Numbered from the stretch's first letter, positions 7,982 through 16,483 are shown. The stretch: DNA of 26,235 nucleotides from Pseudomonadota bacterium (GCA_023419375.1 JAEZYD010000043.1:1-26235), one strand, 5' to 3'. The notes: generated by a model from the sequence alone, not told the origin. Made by a program: numbers and translations.

Positions 7982-8704
7982 TTATGCGCCCAGATAGGCT
8001 GCCTTGATTTCCGGCGTGTCGGCCAGATGGGCGGCGGAACCTTCCGCCACGATGCTGCCAGTGTCGAGCACATAGCCGCGATCCGCCACCTGAAGCGCCA
8101 GGCGGGCATTCTGCTCCACAACCACAACGGTCAGACCTTCGCTGTTGAGCTGCTTGAAGGTGCGGAACATGTCGTACATCAGCAGGGGCGAAAGACCCAT
8201 GGAGGGTTCGTCCAGCAGCAGCACCGAGCAGTTGGTCATGAGCGCGCGGCCCACGGCCAGCATTTGCTGTTCGCCGCCAGAGAGCGTGTCGCTGCGCTGG
8301 TGCATGCGTTCCTTAAGGCGCGGAAAGAGCTCAAAAACCTTGTCCACATCCCGCTGGATGTTGTTGTCCTTGCGCGTCCAGGTGGCCAGCTTGAGGTTTT
8401 CGTTCACCGTGAGGTTGCCGAAAATGTGGCGGCCCTCGGGCACAAGATCCATCTTGAGGCGGGCCACCACATGGTGCGGCTCTGTTTTCAGGATGGATTC
8501 GCCGTTAAAGCGGATGTCGCCGCTGATGACCGTGGGCGATTCCGGCGGCGTGAGGCGCATGACGGCCTTGAGCGTTGTGGACTTGCCAGCGCCGTTGGCC
8601 CCGATGAGGGTGACTATTTCGCCCTTGTTCACGTGAAATGAAATGCCGTGAAGGGCTTCAATCTTGCCATAGCCGGCGTAGAGATTTTCAACTTCCAGTA
8701 GCAT
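7982..8704 (-). CDS. livF: Branched-chain amino-acid ABC transporter ATPase LivF
   Basis: This is one of the two cytoplasmic ATPases of the high-affinity LIV (leucine/isoleucine/valine) importer. The 240-aa protein starts MLLEVENLYAGYGKIEALHG and has Walker A GANGAGKST, signature LSGGEQQML and Walker B VLLLDEPSMGLSP. The start at 8704 shares one base with the livG stop (TGATG), so the two are translationally coupled. A longer reading frame runs upstream to 8818, but it lies inside livG and is rejected. It is the last gene of the operon, followed by the strong terminator. Substrate specificity is assumed from the family. Confidence 0.95.
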   Translation of the reverse strand: MLLEVENLYAGYGKIEALHGISFHVNKGEIVTLIGANGAGKSTTLKAVMRLTPPESPTVISGDIRFNGESILKTEPHHVVARLKMDLVPEGRHIFGNLTVNENLKLATWTRKDNNIQRDVDKVFELFPRLKERMHQRSDTLSGGEQQMLAVGRALMTNCSVLLLDEPSMGLSPLLMYDMFRTFKQLNSEGLTVVVVEQNARLALQVADRGYVLDTGSIVAEGSAAHLADTPEIKAAYLGA

Positions 8705-9474
8705 CACACGTTCTCGTCGCCCAAGTAGGCCTTGATGACATCGGGGTTGGACTGAATTTCCTGCGGCGTGCCCTTGGCAATGGTCTTGCCGAATTCCACC
8801 ACGGTAATGTGCTGACACAGCGACATGACAACCTTCATCTGGTGCTCGATCATCCAGATGGCGATTTTGAATTCGTCAAAGATCCAGCGGATGTGCTTGA
8901 TGAGGCCGTCCACGTCCGAGGAGTTCAGGCCAGCGGCGGGTTCGTCAAGCAGCAGCAGCTTGGGGTCGGTGGAAAGGGCGCGGGCCAGTTCCACCCGGCG
9001 TTGCAGACCGTAGGGCAGGTTTTTGGGAAATTCATTGGCCACATCGGCCAGTTCCATGATTTCAAGAATCTTTGAGGCTTTTTGCCGCACGCGTTTTTCT
9101 TCGCGGCTGTAGCGCTCGTTGCAGAGCCAGGCGTCAAGCAGCCCGTATCCCAGCCTGTGGTATTGCGACACGCAGATGTTGTCGAGCACCGTCATGTCGT
9201 TCCACAGGCGGATGTTCTGAAAGGTGCGCGCCATACCCATGGCCGTAACCTGATGCGGCTCAAGGCGCGTATCGTATGTATGGCCGTTAAAGACAATCTG
9301 CCCCTCGCTGGCGTGATAAAAGCCGGAGGCCAGATTGAACACCGTTGTTTTGCCCGCGCCATTGGGGCCGATAAGGCCCACAAGGGAGTGGTCTTCCACG
9401 GCGATGGAAAAATCCGTTAACGCAATCAGCCCGCCGAAGCGTTGCGTGACTTCTTTCATTTCAAGCAGTGCCAA
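8704..9474 (-). CDS. livG: Branched-chain amino-acid ABC transporter ATPase LivG
   Basis: This is the second ATPase of the LIV importer, 256 aa. It has Walker A GPNGAGKTT, the LivG-type signature region LPYGLQRRVELARAL and Walker B LLLLDEPAAGLNSSD, which match LivG better than LivF. The start appears to be TTG at 9474, giving MALLEMKEVTQRFGG, because LivG proteins commonly begin this way and a G-rich Shine-Dalgarno-like sequence lies about 6 bases upstream. The in-frame ATG at 9459 has no such site. It follows livM after 77 bases and overlaps livF by one base. Confidence 0.94.
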   Translation of the reverse strand: MALLEMKEVTQRFGGLIALTDFSIAVEDHSLVGLIGPNGAGKTTVFNLASGFYHASEGQIVFNGHTYDTRLEPHQVTAMGMARTFQNIRLWNDMTVLDNICVSQYHRLGYGLLDAWLCNERYSREEKRVRQKASKILEIMELADVANEFPKNLPYGLQRRVELARALSTDPKLLLLDEPAAGLNSSDVDGLIKHIRWIFDEFKIAIWMIEHQMKVVMSLCQHITVVEFGKTIAKGTPQEIQSNPDVIKAYLGDENV

Positions 9475-9551
9475 GGTCAGCCCCCACTCGTTCTGGTTGT
9501 ATCTGTATCAATGGCGCTTTCAGGACGCGCCGCCCTGGGGCCGGAATTGCT

Positions 9552-10715
9552 TTAGTCGCGCTTGCCGAAGCTTACCAGCCGTTTCAGTTTGGGGAACACA
9601 TCGGTAAGTTCCCTGTTGCCCAAGAGGCCCTCGGGCCTGAACTGCATGAGCAGAATGAGAATCAGCGGGATGATGACCCACTTCCATTCCTGGCTGATAT
9701 TGAACGAATTGGGCACAAAGGGCAGCATGTGGGCCAGATCGCTCATGGCAGGCAGGGCAAAGCGCAAAAGCTCGATCAGCAGGGTAAACATCACTGCGGC
9801 CAGCACCGAGCCGGAAAGCGAACCCATGCCGCCCAGATACACCATGACCATGGCCTCGGTGGACTTCATGATGCCAAAGCTGTTGGCGTAGATGGAGCTG
9901 AACATGTGCGCGTACAACGCGCCCGCCACACCGGCAATGCCCGCCGAAACCATAAAGGCCACGAGCTTCACCTTCTTGGTGTTGACGCTCATGATCTCTG
10001 CGGCAACTTCGTTCTGGCACACCGCGGGTATGCCCTTGCCCAGGGTGCTGTTTACCAGACGGTAGAGCATCATGGTTGTGATCATCACGCCAAGCAGCAT
10101 CCAGATCATCATCCAGGGGATGTCGGCCACGTTCTCCATGGCGCGCACCACGCTGCGCATGCCCGTAAGGCCGCGCGGGCCGCCCACAAAGTCGATATTG
10201 ATGATGAGTGAAATGATGATGTAGTTGGCGGCAATGGTGATGATTGCCAAGTAGTCGTCACGGGTCTTGAAAGAGGGCAGGGCCACCAGCAGGCCAAAGA
10301 GGGCCGCCACGCCGCCCGCAGCGGCAAGCACCAGGGGAAAGAGCAGGGGCGCAAGCTCGGGCGGCAGCAGGGGAGCGCCCAGCATTTTGTTCTTGGTGAA
10401 CAGAATGATGGAGATAAGCCCGCCCACATAGGCCCCCACGCACATGAAGCCCGCGTGACCACAGGAAAATTCGCCCATGTAGCCGTTCACAAGGTTCAGG
10501 CTGGTGGCAAAAATAACGTTGAGGCCCATGAACTTGATGACCGAAAGCCAGTAGCCGTCAATCCATGAAAAGTATTCGGCAAAAACAAGCACCAACCCGC
10601 CGAGCAGGAACAGAAGACAGTCTATCTTCTTCTGTTTGACAGCCCGTTTGATGGCATAGCCGAAGCAGAGCACGCCCAGTATTACAAGAACCGTTTGTAC
10701 AAAAAGAGGCAGCAT
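9552..10715 (-). CDS. livM: Branched-chain amino-acid ABC transporter permease LivM
   Basis: This is one of the two membrane permeases of the LIV importer, 387 aa with about ten hydrophobic segments. Family motifs include NGYMGEFSCGHAGFMCVGAY (about 118-137), GGPRGLTGM (about 188-196) and GGMGSLSGSVLAA (about 304-316). The ATG at 10715 has GGAG at good spacing and lies 13 bases after livH. The length is within the normal range for LivM, and an extended N-terminus of hydrophobic segments is present, as in other LivM proteins. Confidence 0.94.
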   Translation of the reverse strand: MLPLFVQTVLVILGVLCFGYAIKRAVKQKKIDCLLFLLGGLVLVFAEYFSWIDGYWLSVIKFMGLNVIFATSLNLVNGYMGEFSCGHAGFMCVGAYVGGLISIILFTKNKMLGAPLLPPELAPLLFPLVLAAAGGVAALFGLLVALPSFKTRDDYLAIITIAANYIIISLIINIDFVGGPRGLTGMRSVVRAMENVADIPWMMIWMLLGVMITTMMLYRLVNSTLGKGIPAVCQNEVAAEIMSVNTKKVKLVAFMVSAGIAGVAGALYAHMFSSIYANSFGIMKSTEAMVMVYLGGMGSLSGSVLAAVMFTLLIELLRFALPAMSDLAHMLPFVPNSFNISQEWKWVIIPLILILLMQFRPEGLLGNRELTDVFPKLKRLVSFGKRD

Positions 10716-10728
10716 TCAGACACTCCGG

Positions 10729-11643
10729 CTAGATTTTGGTCGTTTGCGGCATGCCGAAAATGCCCGTGGGCCGCACCCACAGGATGAGCAGCAGGATGGT
10801 GAAGGAAAACAGATCCATGTAGGTGGACGGCAAAAAGGCCACCACCATGATTTCTACAAATGCCAGCATAAAGCCGCCCACAAATGCGCCGCGTATGTCG
10901 CCGATGCCGCCCACAACTGCCGCGATAAAGGCCTTCCAGCCGATCATGGCGCCCATGTATGGCTCAAGGTTGGGGTAGCACATGGCAAACAGCATGCCGC
11001 CAAGCCCGGCAATGCCCGAGCCAAGCACAAAGGTGACCACAATGACGCTGTCGAGCGGTATGCCCATGAGCGGCAGGGCAAAGCGATCCCACGAGACAGC
11101 GCGCATGGCCATGCCCACCTTGGTGCGCGTGACAATGGTCTGCAGGAACAGAAACACCAGCACCGCAGCCACAATAACCCATACTTTCAGGTTGGTGATG
11201 ACCAGCGGCCCGATGGAATATACGGCCTTGTCGATAAGCTCGGGCAGCTTGCGCTTGGTTGCCCCAAGCAGTGCAAGGTTGCCGTTTTCAAGAATAAGGC
11301 CGCACATCAGTGCGGTAATGACCACATAGAGCCTGTGTGCGCCCTTGCGGCGCAGAGGCCGGTAGGCAATGCGCTCAAGCGTCACGCCCACAAGGGCCGT
11401 GAGGCCCATTGTCAGAACAATGGTCAGCCACAGCGTCATTGGCTTTGAAAGGCCAAGCCCGTCGGAAGAAACCAGATACGTGGCCACAAAAAAGGAAATG
11501 TAGGCCCCAACCATAAAAATATCGCCGTGGGCGAAGTTGATGAGGCGCAGCACCCCGTAAACCAAGGTGTAGCCCAAGGCGATGAGGGCGTAAAAGCTGC
11601 CCCATTGCAAGGCGTTGAGGGTCTGTTGCAGCAGAAAGTCCAT
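10729..11643 (-). CDS. livH: Branched-chain amino-acid ABC transporter permease LivH
   Basis: This is the partner permease of LivM, 304 aa with about eight membrane segments. Recognisable motifs are ALIALGYTLVYGVLRLINFA near the N-terminus, HGDIFMVGAY just after it, and GGIGDIRGAFVGG in the C-terminal half. The ribosome binding site is weak (GGGTAGCCT before the ATG), which may help keep permease levels low relative to the binding protein. It follows livK after a 378-base gap and precedes livM by 13 bases. Confidence 0.94.
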   Translation of the reverse strand: MDFLLQQTLNALQWGSFYALIALGYTLVYGVLRLINFAHGDIFMVGAYISFFVATYLVSSDGLGLSKPMTLWLTIVLTMGLTALVGVTLERIAYRPLRRKGAHRLYVVITALMCGLILENGNLALLGATKRKLPELIDKAVYSIGPLVITNLKVWVIVAAVLVFLFLQTIVTRTKVGMAMRAVSWDRFALPLMGIPLDSVIVVTFVLGSGIAGLGGMLFAMCYPNLEPYMGAMIGWKAFIAAVVGGIGDIRGAFVGGFMLAFVEIMVVAFLPSTYMDLFSFTILLLILWVRPTGIFGMPQTTKI

Positions 11644-12021
11644 AGGCTACCCAAAAATGCTGACGGTTACAGGGTGCGAATTCTGTGGCGCAGTTTTTTC
11701 CAAATCGTGGTCAAAACCCGAATCTTGAGCGGCAGTGCGCGTACGCGGCCCCTGAACCGCCCGTTCAGGCGAAAGAACTGTTGTCCCAAGGGTGAGTTGC
11801 GGGTGGCCTGCGCCAGCATCGCAAGGCAAGCTTGCCTCTGCATGTTTTTATGCCAGAAAAACGCAAAAAAACATTCCTGATTCGCAATGGGACGTTACCG
11901 GAGGCAAAAAATATTGATCCGTTCAGAGGCGCGGTTTCCCACTCGCATTGGAGTGTTTTGCCGCCGCGCGGCCCCCTGTGGGTTGGGCCGCGCGGCAGAG
12001 CCAATTACCTACTGATGCCTG
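11644..12021 (-). other. 378-base livK-livH intercistronic region with hairpins
   Basis: I see no gene here. Just after the livK stop there is a perfect 12-bp GC-rich stem (11963-11974 with 11985-11996) with a 10-base loop and no T-run on the minus strand. Further downstream on the same strand a weak CATT/AATG stem is followed by seven Ts (11871-11865). A 14-bp perfect palindrome, AGGCAAGCTTGCCT, lies at 11824-11837. Such structures between a binding-protein gene and its permease genes usually stabilise the upstream mRNA or cause partial termination, giving more LivK than LivHMGF (inference). Confidence 0.55.
11963..11996 (-). terminator. GC-rich stem-loop after livK, mRNA stabiliser or attenuator
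   Basis: GCCGCGCGGCCC at 11963-11974 pairs perfectly with GGGCCGCGCGGC at 11985-11996. It starts 26 bases past the livK stop. There is no U-tract on either strand, so it is more likely a 3'-end stabilising or pausing element than a full terminator. Confidence 0.5.
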
Positions 12022-13191
12022 CTATTTGGGGCAGACAGATTCCACAAAGGCAAACGCGCCGGTTTCGGTCACGCGCACGATAACAGCGCACTTGATGGGG
12101 TCGCGGTTTTCGTCGAACTTCATGCTGCCGGTGATGCCGTCAAAGTTGGCCATGCCAGCCATGTTGTCGCGAATGATCTTGCGTTCTTTCTTGAGGTCGG
12201 GGTCGATCTTGCCGTTCTTCTGAATGGCCTGAAGCACGATGTTGATGGAGTCCCAGGTCAGAGCGGCAACGTCGTCAGGCACATAGCCGTACTTGGCCTT
12301 GTACTTGTCGATGAATTCCTTGGTTTTGCCGGTCGCGCCCTCGGCGGTGTAGTGGGTGGAGAAGAACTGATCCACACAGTCCTTGCCGCAGAGGTTGAAG
12401 AGTTCGGCGGAACCCCAGGCGTCGGAACCCATGAAGGGGCCCTTGTAGCCGAGGTCGCGGGCCTGGGGCACAATAAGGGCCGCAAAGCTGTAGTTTTCAG
12501 GCACAAAGATGAAATCGGGCTTGGCCGCGATGATCTTGGTCAGCTGGGCAGAGAAATCCTGATCCTTGGGGCCGTGTGATTCCATGGCCACCACAGAACC
12601 CTTGCCGTGGGTCTTTTCAAAGGCTTCCTTGAAGTTGTCGGCAAGCCCCTTGGAATAGTCGTTGGATACTTCAAACAGAACCGCGGCTTTTTTGGCGTTG
12701 AACTTCTTGGTGGTGAAGTCCACGGCCACAGGAGCCTGGAAAGGATCAAGGAAGGCCCCGCGGAACACCCAGGGGCGGTCCTTGGTGGCGTCGGGATTGG
12801 TGGACCAGGGGGTGATCATGGGCACCTGTTCGTCATTGGCAACAGCGCCCGCAGGCACGGCCTGACGCGAAGACTGGGGGCCGACGATGGCCATGACCTT
12901 GTCGCGCTCAATGAGCTTCAGGGTAACGTTGACGGCAGACTCGGGTTTGGATTCATTGTCTTCATAAATGAATTCAAGCGGGTACATCTTGTCACCCACT
13001 TTCAGCCCGCCCTTGGCGTTGATCTCTTCCTTCAGCATTTCAGCCGCGTACTTGGAACCTTCGCCCACCTTGGGGATTTCACCAGTAAGCGGGATGGGGA
13101 ACCCGATTTTGATCGGAGCTTCTGCGGCCATGGCCGCTTGCCCCACAAAGAGAGACAGGGCGCAAACTGACGCTACTTTCAGCAAATTCAT
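12022..13191 (-). CDS. livK: Branched-chain amino-acid ABC transporter substrate-binding protein
   Basis: This is the periplasmic receptor of the LIV importer, 389 aa. The N-terminus (MNLLKVASVCALSLFVGQAA followed by MAAEAPIKIG) is a Sec signal peptide with likely cleavage after AMA. The mature part follows the LivJ/LivK fold: IKIGFPIPLTGEIPKVGEGS at the start, IVGPQSSRQAVPAGAVAN in the ligand-contact region, and WDSINIVLQAIQ near the C-terminus. I chose the ATG at 13191, preceded by GGGAGG at ideal spacing, over an in-frame upstream start at 13260. It is the first gene of the operon and has a long AT-rich upstream region. The exact amino acid bound is inferred from the adjacent livHMGF genes. 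Confidence 0.94.
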   Translation of the reverse strand: MNLLKVASVCALSLFVGQAAMAAEAPIKIGFPIPLTGEIPKVGEGSKYAAEMLKEEINAKGGLKVGDKMYPLEFIYEDNESKPESAVNVTLKLIERDKVMAIVGPQSSRQAVPAGAVANDEQVPMITPWSTNPDATKDRPWVFRGAFLDPFQAPVAVDFTTKKFNAKKAAVLFEVSNDYSKGLADNFKEAFEKTHGKGSVVAMESHGPKDQDFSAQLTKIIAAKPDFIFVPENYSFAALIVPQARDLGYKGPFMGSDAWGSAELFNLCGKDCVDQFFSTHYTAEGATGKTKEFIDKYKAKYGYVPDDVAALTWDSINIVLQAIQKNGKIDPDLKKERKIIRDNMAGMANFDGITGSMKFDENRDPIKCAVIVRVTETGAFAFVESVCPK

Positions 13192-13412
13192 GAAGGCCTC
13201 CCGAGTTTTATGTGCAGTTACAGGGGTGTACCAAAAAGACGGTAAGGCTGAACAAAGCAAAAAATATTCCGTTTTGCTAAGTTGTTGGAAAAGAACATAA
13301 TTTATAAAATTTAGCTACACAAAAAATACGTTTTGGTAACTTTTTGTGCGTAAGCACTACAAAACAGTGAAAAAATAAAACGATAGCAGAGCATGAACCT
13401 TGTCGCACATGT

Positions 13413-13437
13413 GGTATCGCAAGTCAAATACGATACC
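13413..13437. promoter_or_regulatory. Operator-like dyad upstream of livK
   Basis: GGTATCG (13413-13419) and CGATACC (13431-13437) form a perfect 7-bp inverted repeat around an 11-base centre, about 220 bases upstream of the livK start. The size suits a dimeric regulator, but no binder is identified. Confidence 0.35.
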
Positions 13438-13841
13438 GAGTTGGAGGGGGCTGTTAGGTCTTCTTAACCAATATTCGAGTAATATGCTGGATTAAAATAG
13501 TTTTTTTGAAGCTGTTCGTCTGAATGCAATTCAGGTCAGCGCCATTTCTGGCTGTAGATACCAGTTTTGCGGCAAGCAAGGGATGGGGCTTGAATTTATA
13601 ACATTCTGTTAATATTTGATAAATTGTTTCTTATGTAAAAAATACTTTTTTGTCGATTTGGCGGGAGATTTTTGACGCTATTGCTCGCATTATGCTCGAA
13701 AATGTAAAAATATAAAATAATTTCAGTGTGTTATATTATTCTACGGAGTGGTAGTCCTTGGGTTTGCGCCCTTGCCTGAAACTGGGAAACCCTGTTTTAA
13801 GTCCTGCCGCTGTTTTTTTTCCAGCGCCGTTTTCGCATGGA

Positions 13842-13875
13842 TTCAGGTCAGCCTGTGCAGCCCGGCAGACCTGAA
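13842..13875. repeat. Stem-loop downstream of the ggt-like gene
   Basis: TTCAGGTC (13842-13849) pairs with GACCTGAA (13868-13875), and GCC/GGC continues the stem after one A-A mismatch. It lies about 70 bases beyond the ggt stop. There is no T-run on either side, so it is a hairpin of unknown role rather than a standard terminator. Confidence 0.5.
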
Positions 13876-13943
13876 AAACCTGCGGTATGTAAGCACGATT
13901 CAGCTGTAAAAGCCACAGAAAAAGACTAACGGCATTGCCTGGG

Positions 13944-15608
13944 TCAATAACCGGCAGCCAGCCCGTCGCTGCGCGGGTCGGTTGCTCCAAACAGCACCCC
14001 GGTCTCCTGATCACAAAGAATGGCTCCGGCATGGCCCATCAGGTCGCTGAAGTCTGCAATGCGTTCAACCGAATGCCCCTGTTTGGTCAGGGCTTGGGCC
14101 ACTTGCGGGCTGAATCGGCCTTCGAGCCGGAGGTTGTTTACCGGCAGGCCCCAGCTGCGGCCATAAAGCCAGCGCGGTGCGGCCACGGCATCGTGCGGAC
14201 TCAGGCCAAAATCTACCATTCTGGTGACTATGGCCGCCTGCGTTTGAGGTTGCCCCTCGCCGCCCATGGTGCCGTAGACCAGCCAGGGCCTGCCGTTTTT
14301 GCGCAGCATGGGGGGATTGAGCGTGTGCATGGTGCGCTTGCGCGGTTCGAGCCTGTTAATGTGGGCGGGATCGAGCGAAAAAAAGCTGCCTCGGTTTTGC
14401 AGCAAAATGCCCGTGTCCCCCGCCACAAGGCCCGCGCCGAAGTCATGAAAAATGCTCTGGATGGCAGAGACGGCGTTGCCCTGCGCGTCCACCACGCCGA
14501 ACCAGCAGGTGTCGCCCTTGGGTTCCAGCGGGGCGGCGGAGCTGAGCGCGCGGGTAGGGTCAATGCGGTTGGCAAGCTCGCGGCCATGCTCCGGAGACAG
14601 CAGATAATCTACAGGAATGTCGGCAAAGTCCGGGTCAGTCACGTGGGCGTCGCGGTCGGCAAAGGCCAGTTTGGTCGCCTCGACTACGGCATGCAGGTAT
14701 GCGGCGCTGCCCTCGCCCATGCTCTGAATGTCAAGATATTCAAGAATGTTGAGTATGGAGAGCGAAGCCAGCCCCTGGGTGTTGGGCGGCAGGTTGCAGC
14801 ACTCAAGGCCACGGTAGCGCACGCGCAGGGGCGTGACGATTTCTGCCTGATGCGCGGCGAAATCCCGCGCTGTGAGCAGACCGCCGTTGCTGGCGAGCCA
14901 GCGGGTCAGGCGCTCGGCCAGTTCGCCTTCATAAAATACGCGCGCGCCCTCGCGGGCGATAAGGTCGAGGGTAACGGCAAGGTCGGGCAGGCGCAGCACT
15001 GCTCCAGTTTGCGGGGGCGTGCCGCCGGGCAGAAACGTGCTGGCAAAACCGGGAAACCTCTGTAATTGCCGATAGCCCGTGGGGTCAGGTTTGCAGTCTT
15101 CATGCAGCCAGTGGGCCAGGGATGGGGTTACGGCAAAACCTTCTGCCGCGAGGCTGATGGCTTCCTGCAACAGGTCGCCCAGAGCAAGAGGACTGCCCCA
15201 GGAGCGGCTGAGCGTGTGGGCGGCGTCCCAACCGGAAACCACACCGGGCACCGTGCAGGCAGCCAGCGGCCCGCGAAGGGGGATGGACGCAAGGCCCTTT
15301 TGCTCAAAGAAATCCCGCGTGACATTTTCGCCCGAGCGCCCACAGGCGTTGATGCCGTGCAGCGCGCCCGTTGCCGCCTCGTGCGCCAGCCAGAAGTTGT
15401 CGCCCCCGATGCTGCACATCTGCGGGTACACAACGGCCAGCACCGCGGCCACGGCCACGGCTGCGTCGAGGGCGGTGCCCCCCTTGCGCAGAATATCCAC
15501 GCCCGCCTGCGTGGCAAGGTAGTGCGGCGATGTGACTATGCCCCGTGTGGTCATGGGGTCAAAACGCTGGGATTCCGTTTCCGCATAGGGGCTGGATGCA
15601 AAATTCAT
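13944..15608 (-). CDS. Gamma-glutamyltransferase-like Ntn hydrolase, without signal peptide
   Basis: The 554-aa protein belongs to the gamma-glutamyltranspeptidase family, which self-cleaves at a threonine to form two subunits and hydrolyses or transfers gamma-glutamyl groups, classically from glutathione. The predicted catalytic threonine is T367 in KGDTCWFGVVDAQGNAVS; most GGTs have TTH or a similar triplet there, so the T-C-W context is unusual. Other conserved parts are the early GGTALDAAVAVAAVLAVVYP block, the NRGSFFSLDP segment (405-414) and GTMGGEGQPQTQ (446-457). No signal peptide is visible, unlike periplasmic E. coli Ggt, so it may act in the cytoplasm like YwrD-type relatives. It stands alone. 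The substrate is not established by the sequence. Confidence 0.88.
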   Translation of the reverse strand: MNFASSPYAETESQRFDPMTTRGIVTSPHYLATQAGVDILRKGGTALDAAVAVAAVLAVVYPQMCSIGGDNFWLAHEAATGALHGINACGRSGENVTRDFFEQKGLASIPLRGPLAACTVPGVVSGWDAAHTLSRSWGSPLALGDLLQEAISLAAEGFAVTPSLAHWLHEDCKPDPTGYRQLQRFPGFASTFLPGGTPPQTGAVLRLPDLAVTLDLIAREGARVFYEGELAERLTRWLASNGGLLTARDFAAHQAEIVTPLRVRYRGLECCNLPPNTQGLASLSILNILEYLDIQSMGEGSAAYLHAVVEATKLAFADRDAHVTDPDFADIPVDYLLSPEHGRELANRIDPTRALSSAAPLEPKGDTCWFGVVDAQGNAVSAIQSIFHDFGAGLVAGDTGILLQNRGSFFSLDPAHINRLEPRKRTMHTLNPPMLRKNGRPWLVYGTMGGEGQPQTQAAIVTRMVDFGLSPHDAVAAPRWLYGRSWGLPVNNLRLEGRFSPQVAQALTKQGHSVERIADFSDLMGHAGAILCDQETGVLFGATDPRSDGLAAGY

Positions 15609-15926
15609 GATGCTTCCTGTGTGAGGTGGCTAGGTGTCGCATGGGCGTCGCCAGCGGGGCCCAAATCTGTGAAGACCCCAATGACGTGCAGTGGATAATC
15701 CGTGCCCATGCCGCAGACTAGCGGCGGGGGCGCGGCACGTCAAACCCGCGGCTCAACACGTGCACCAGTTGAAAATAGGCGCAAAACGTTGTTTCAGACT
15801 TGGCAGGATGCTGCGTGCAAGCCTCATTGAGAGGTGACAAAAAAGGGCGTAAGCAGGTCTGACGCCGCGCATGTGTGGCTACAGATCAGCAGGCAGCCGC
15901 GCATTGCGCGGCGCGAAGGACGCAAT
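15609..15926. other. 318-base divergent region between the ggt-like and abrB-like genes
   Basis: No gene is seen. The clearest structure is a 7-bp GC-rich hairpin (GCCGCGC with GCGCGGC, 15896-15912) that sits 3 bases before the AAGGA ribosome binding site of the AbrB-like gene. It could influence translation initiation. No promoter matched well enough to call. Confidence 0.5.
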
Positions 15927-16427
15927 ATGGGTACAACAATAATGCTGTTTGCCGTGGGGCTTGCAGGAAGTTTCGTTTTTGACCGTTTTCACCTGCCCGG
16001 CGGGGCCATGACAGGGGCCATGATCGCCGTGGTGATTTACAAAAGCTGCGGCTCCATTACCTCGCCCGACATGGCGCACTGGGTGCGCTTTATTGTCTAC
16101 GGGTGCGTGGGCGTGCTTGTGGGCAACATGTATAATCCCGGCATGCTCGATGCCGTGCGCGACACCTGGCCCATGATGCTGCTTTCAACTGGCATTATTC
16201 TGATGGCGGGGCTTTTGTGCACATGGATCGCCGTGCGCTGGGGCGGACTCTCTGTAGGCGGGGCGTATCTGGCGACCAGCCCCGGCGGATTCAATGCGGT
16301 GGTGGCACTTTCCGGCGGCACTGGGGCAGAAGCTCCCATGGTGATGGTGTACCATCTGGTGCGCATCTATGCCATTGTGCTGCTCTCGCCCATGGTGGCC
16401 AAGATGCTGTCCTATTTAGTGAAATAG
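15927..16427 (+). CDS. Half-size AbrB-family membrane protein
   Basis: The 166-aa protein is an inner-membrane protein of the AbrB family (Pfam AmoA-like/AbrB; unrelated to the Bacillus AbrB DNA-binding regulator). It shows about five hydrophobic segments and the family motifs FHLPGGAMTGAMIAVV (about 21-36) and TSPGGFNAVVALSG (about 116-129). Standard family members are about 350 aa with two such repeats; this one carries a single repeat and may work as a dimer. The ATG at 15927 follows AAGGA with 6 bases of spacing; an upstream in-frame start at 15834 was rejected. Transport substrate is unknown. It ends shortly before a terminator shared with the convergent TSUP gene. Confidence 0.85.
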   Translation: MGTTIMLFAVGLAGSFVFDRFHLPGGAMTGAMIAVVIYKSCGSITSPDMAHWVRFIVYGCVGVLVGNMYNPGMLDAVRDTWPMMLLSTGIILMAGLLCTWIAVRWGGLSVGGAYLATSPGGFNAVVALSGGTGAEAPMVMVYHLVRIYAIVLLSPMVAKMLSYLVK

Positions 16428-16483
16428 TTGGTTAATGTCCGGTATTCCCCCGGCATGGGGGCCGCTGACAACCAGTAATATTG

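Larger units (their letters stand above)
13192..13943. other. Roughly 750-base, mostly AT-rich non-coding region between livK and the ggt-like gene
   Basis: No convincing gene is present. The part from 13260 to 13740 is markedly richer in A and T than the flanking genes. It holds several dyads: AGCAAAA-N9-TTTTGCT (13256-13278), GTGC-GTAA-GCAC near 13350, GGTATCG-N11-CGATACC (13413-13437), CTGAAT-GCA-ATTCAG (13520-13534), and a larger stem-loop at 13842-13875. The livK promoter must lie here; TTGTGT and TATGTT spaced by 17 bases on the minus strand around 13290-13318 are weak candidates. A reading frame at 13736-14032 on the minus strand has no ribosome binding site and overlaps ggt, so it was not called. 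Confidence 0.6.

Noticed and set aside
13736..14032. 98-aa minus-strand frame at the ggt 3' end
   Set aside because: Overlaps ggt by about 90 bases, lacks a ribosome binding site and shows no recognisable protein features.
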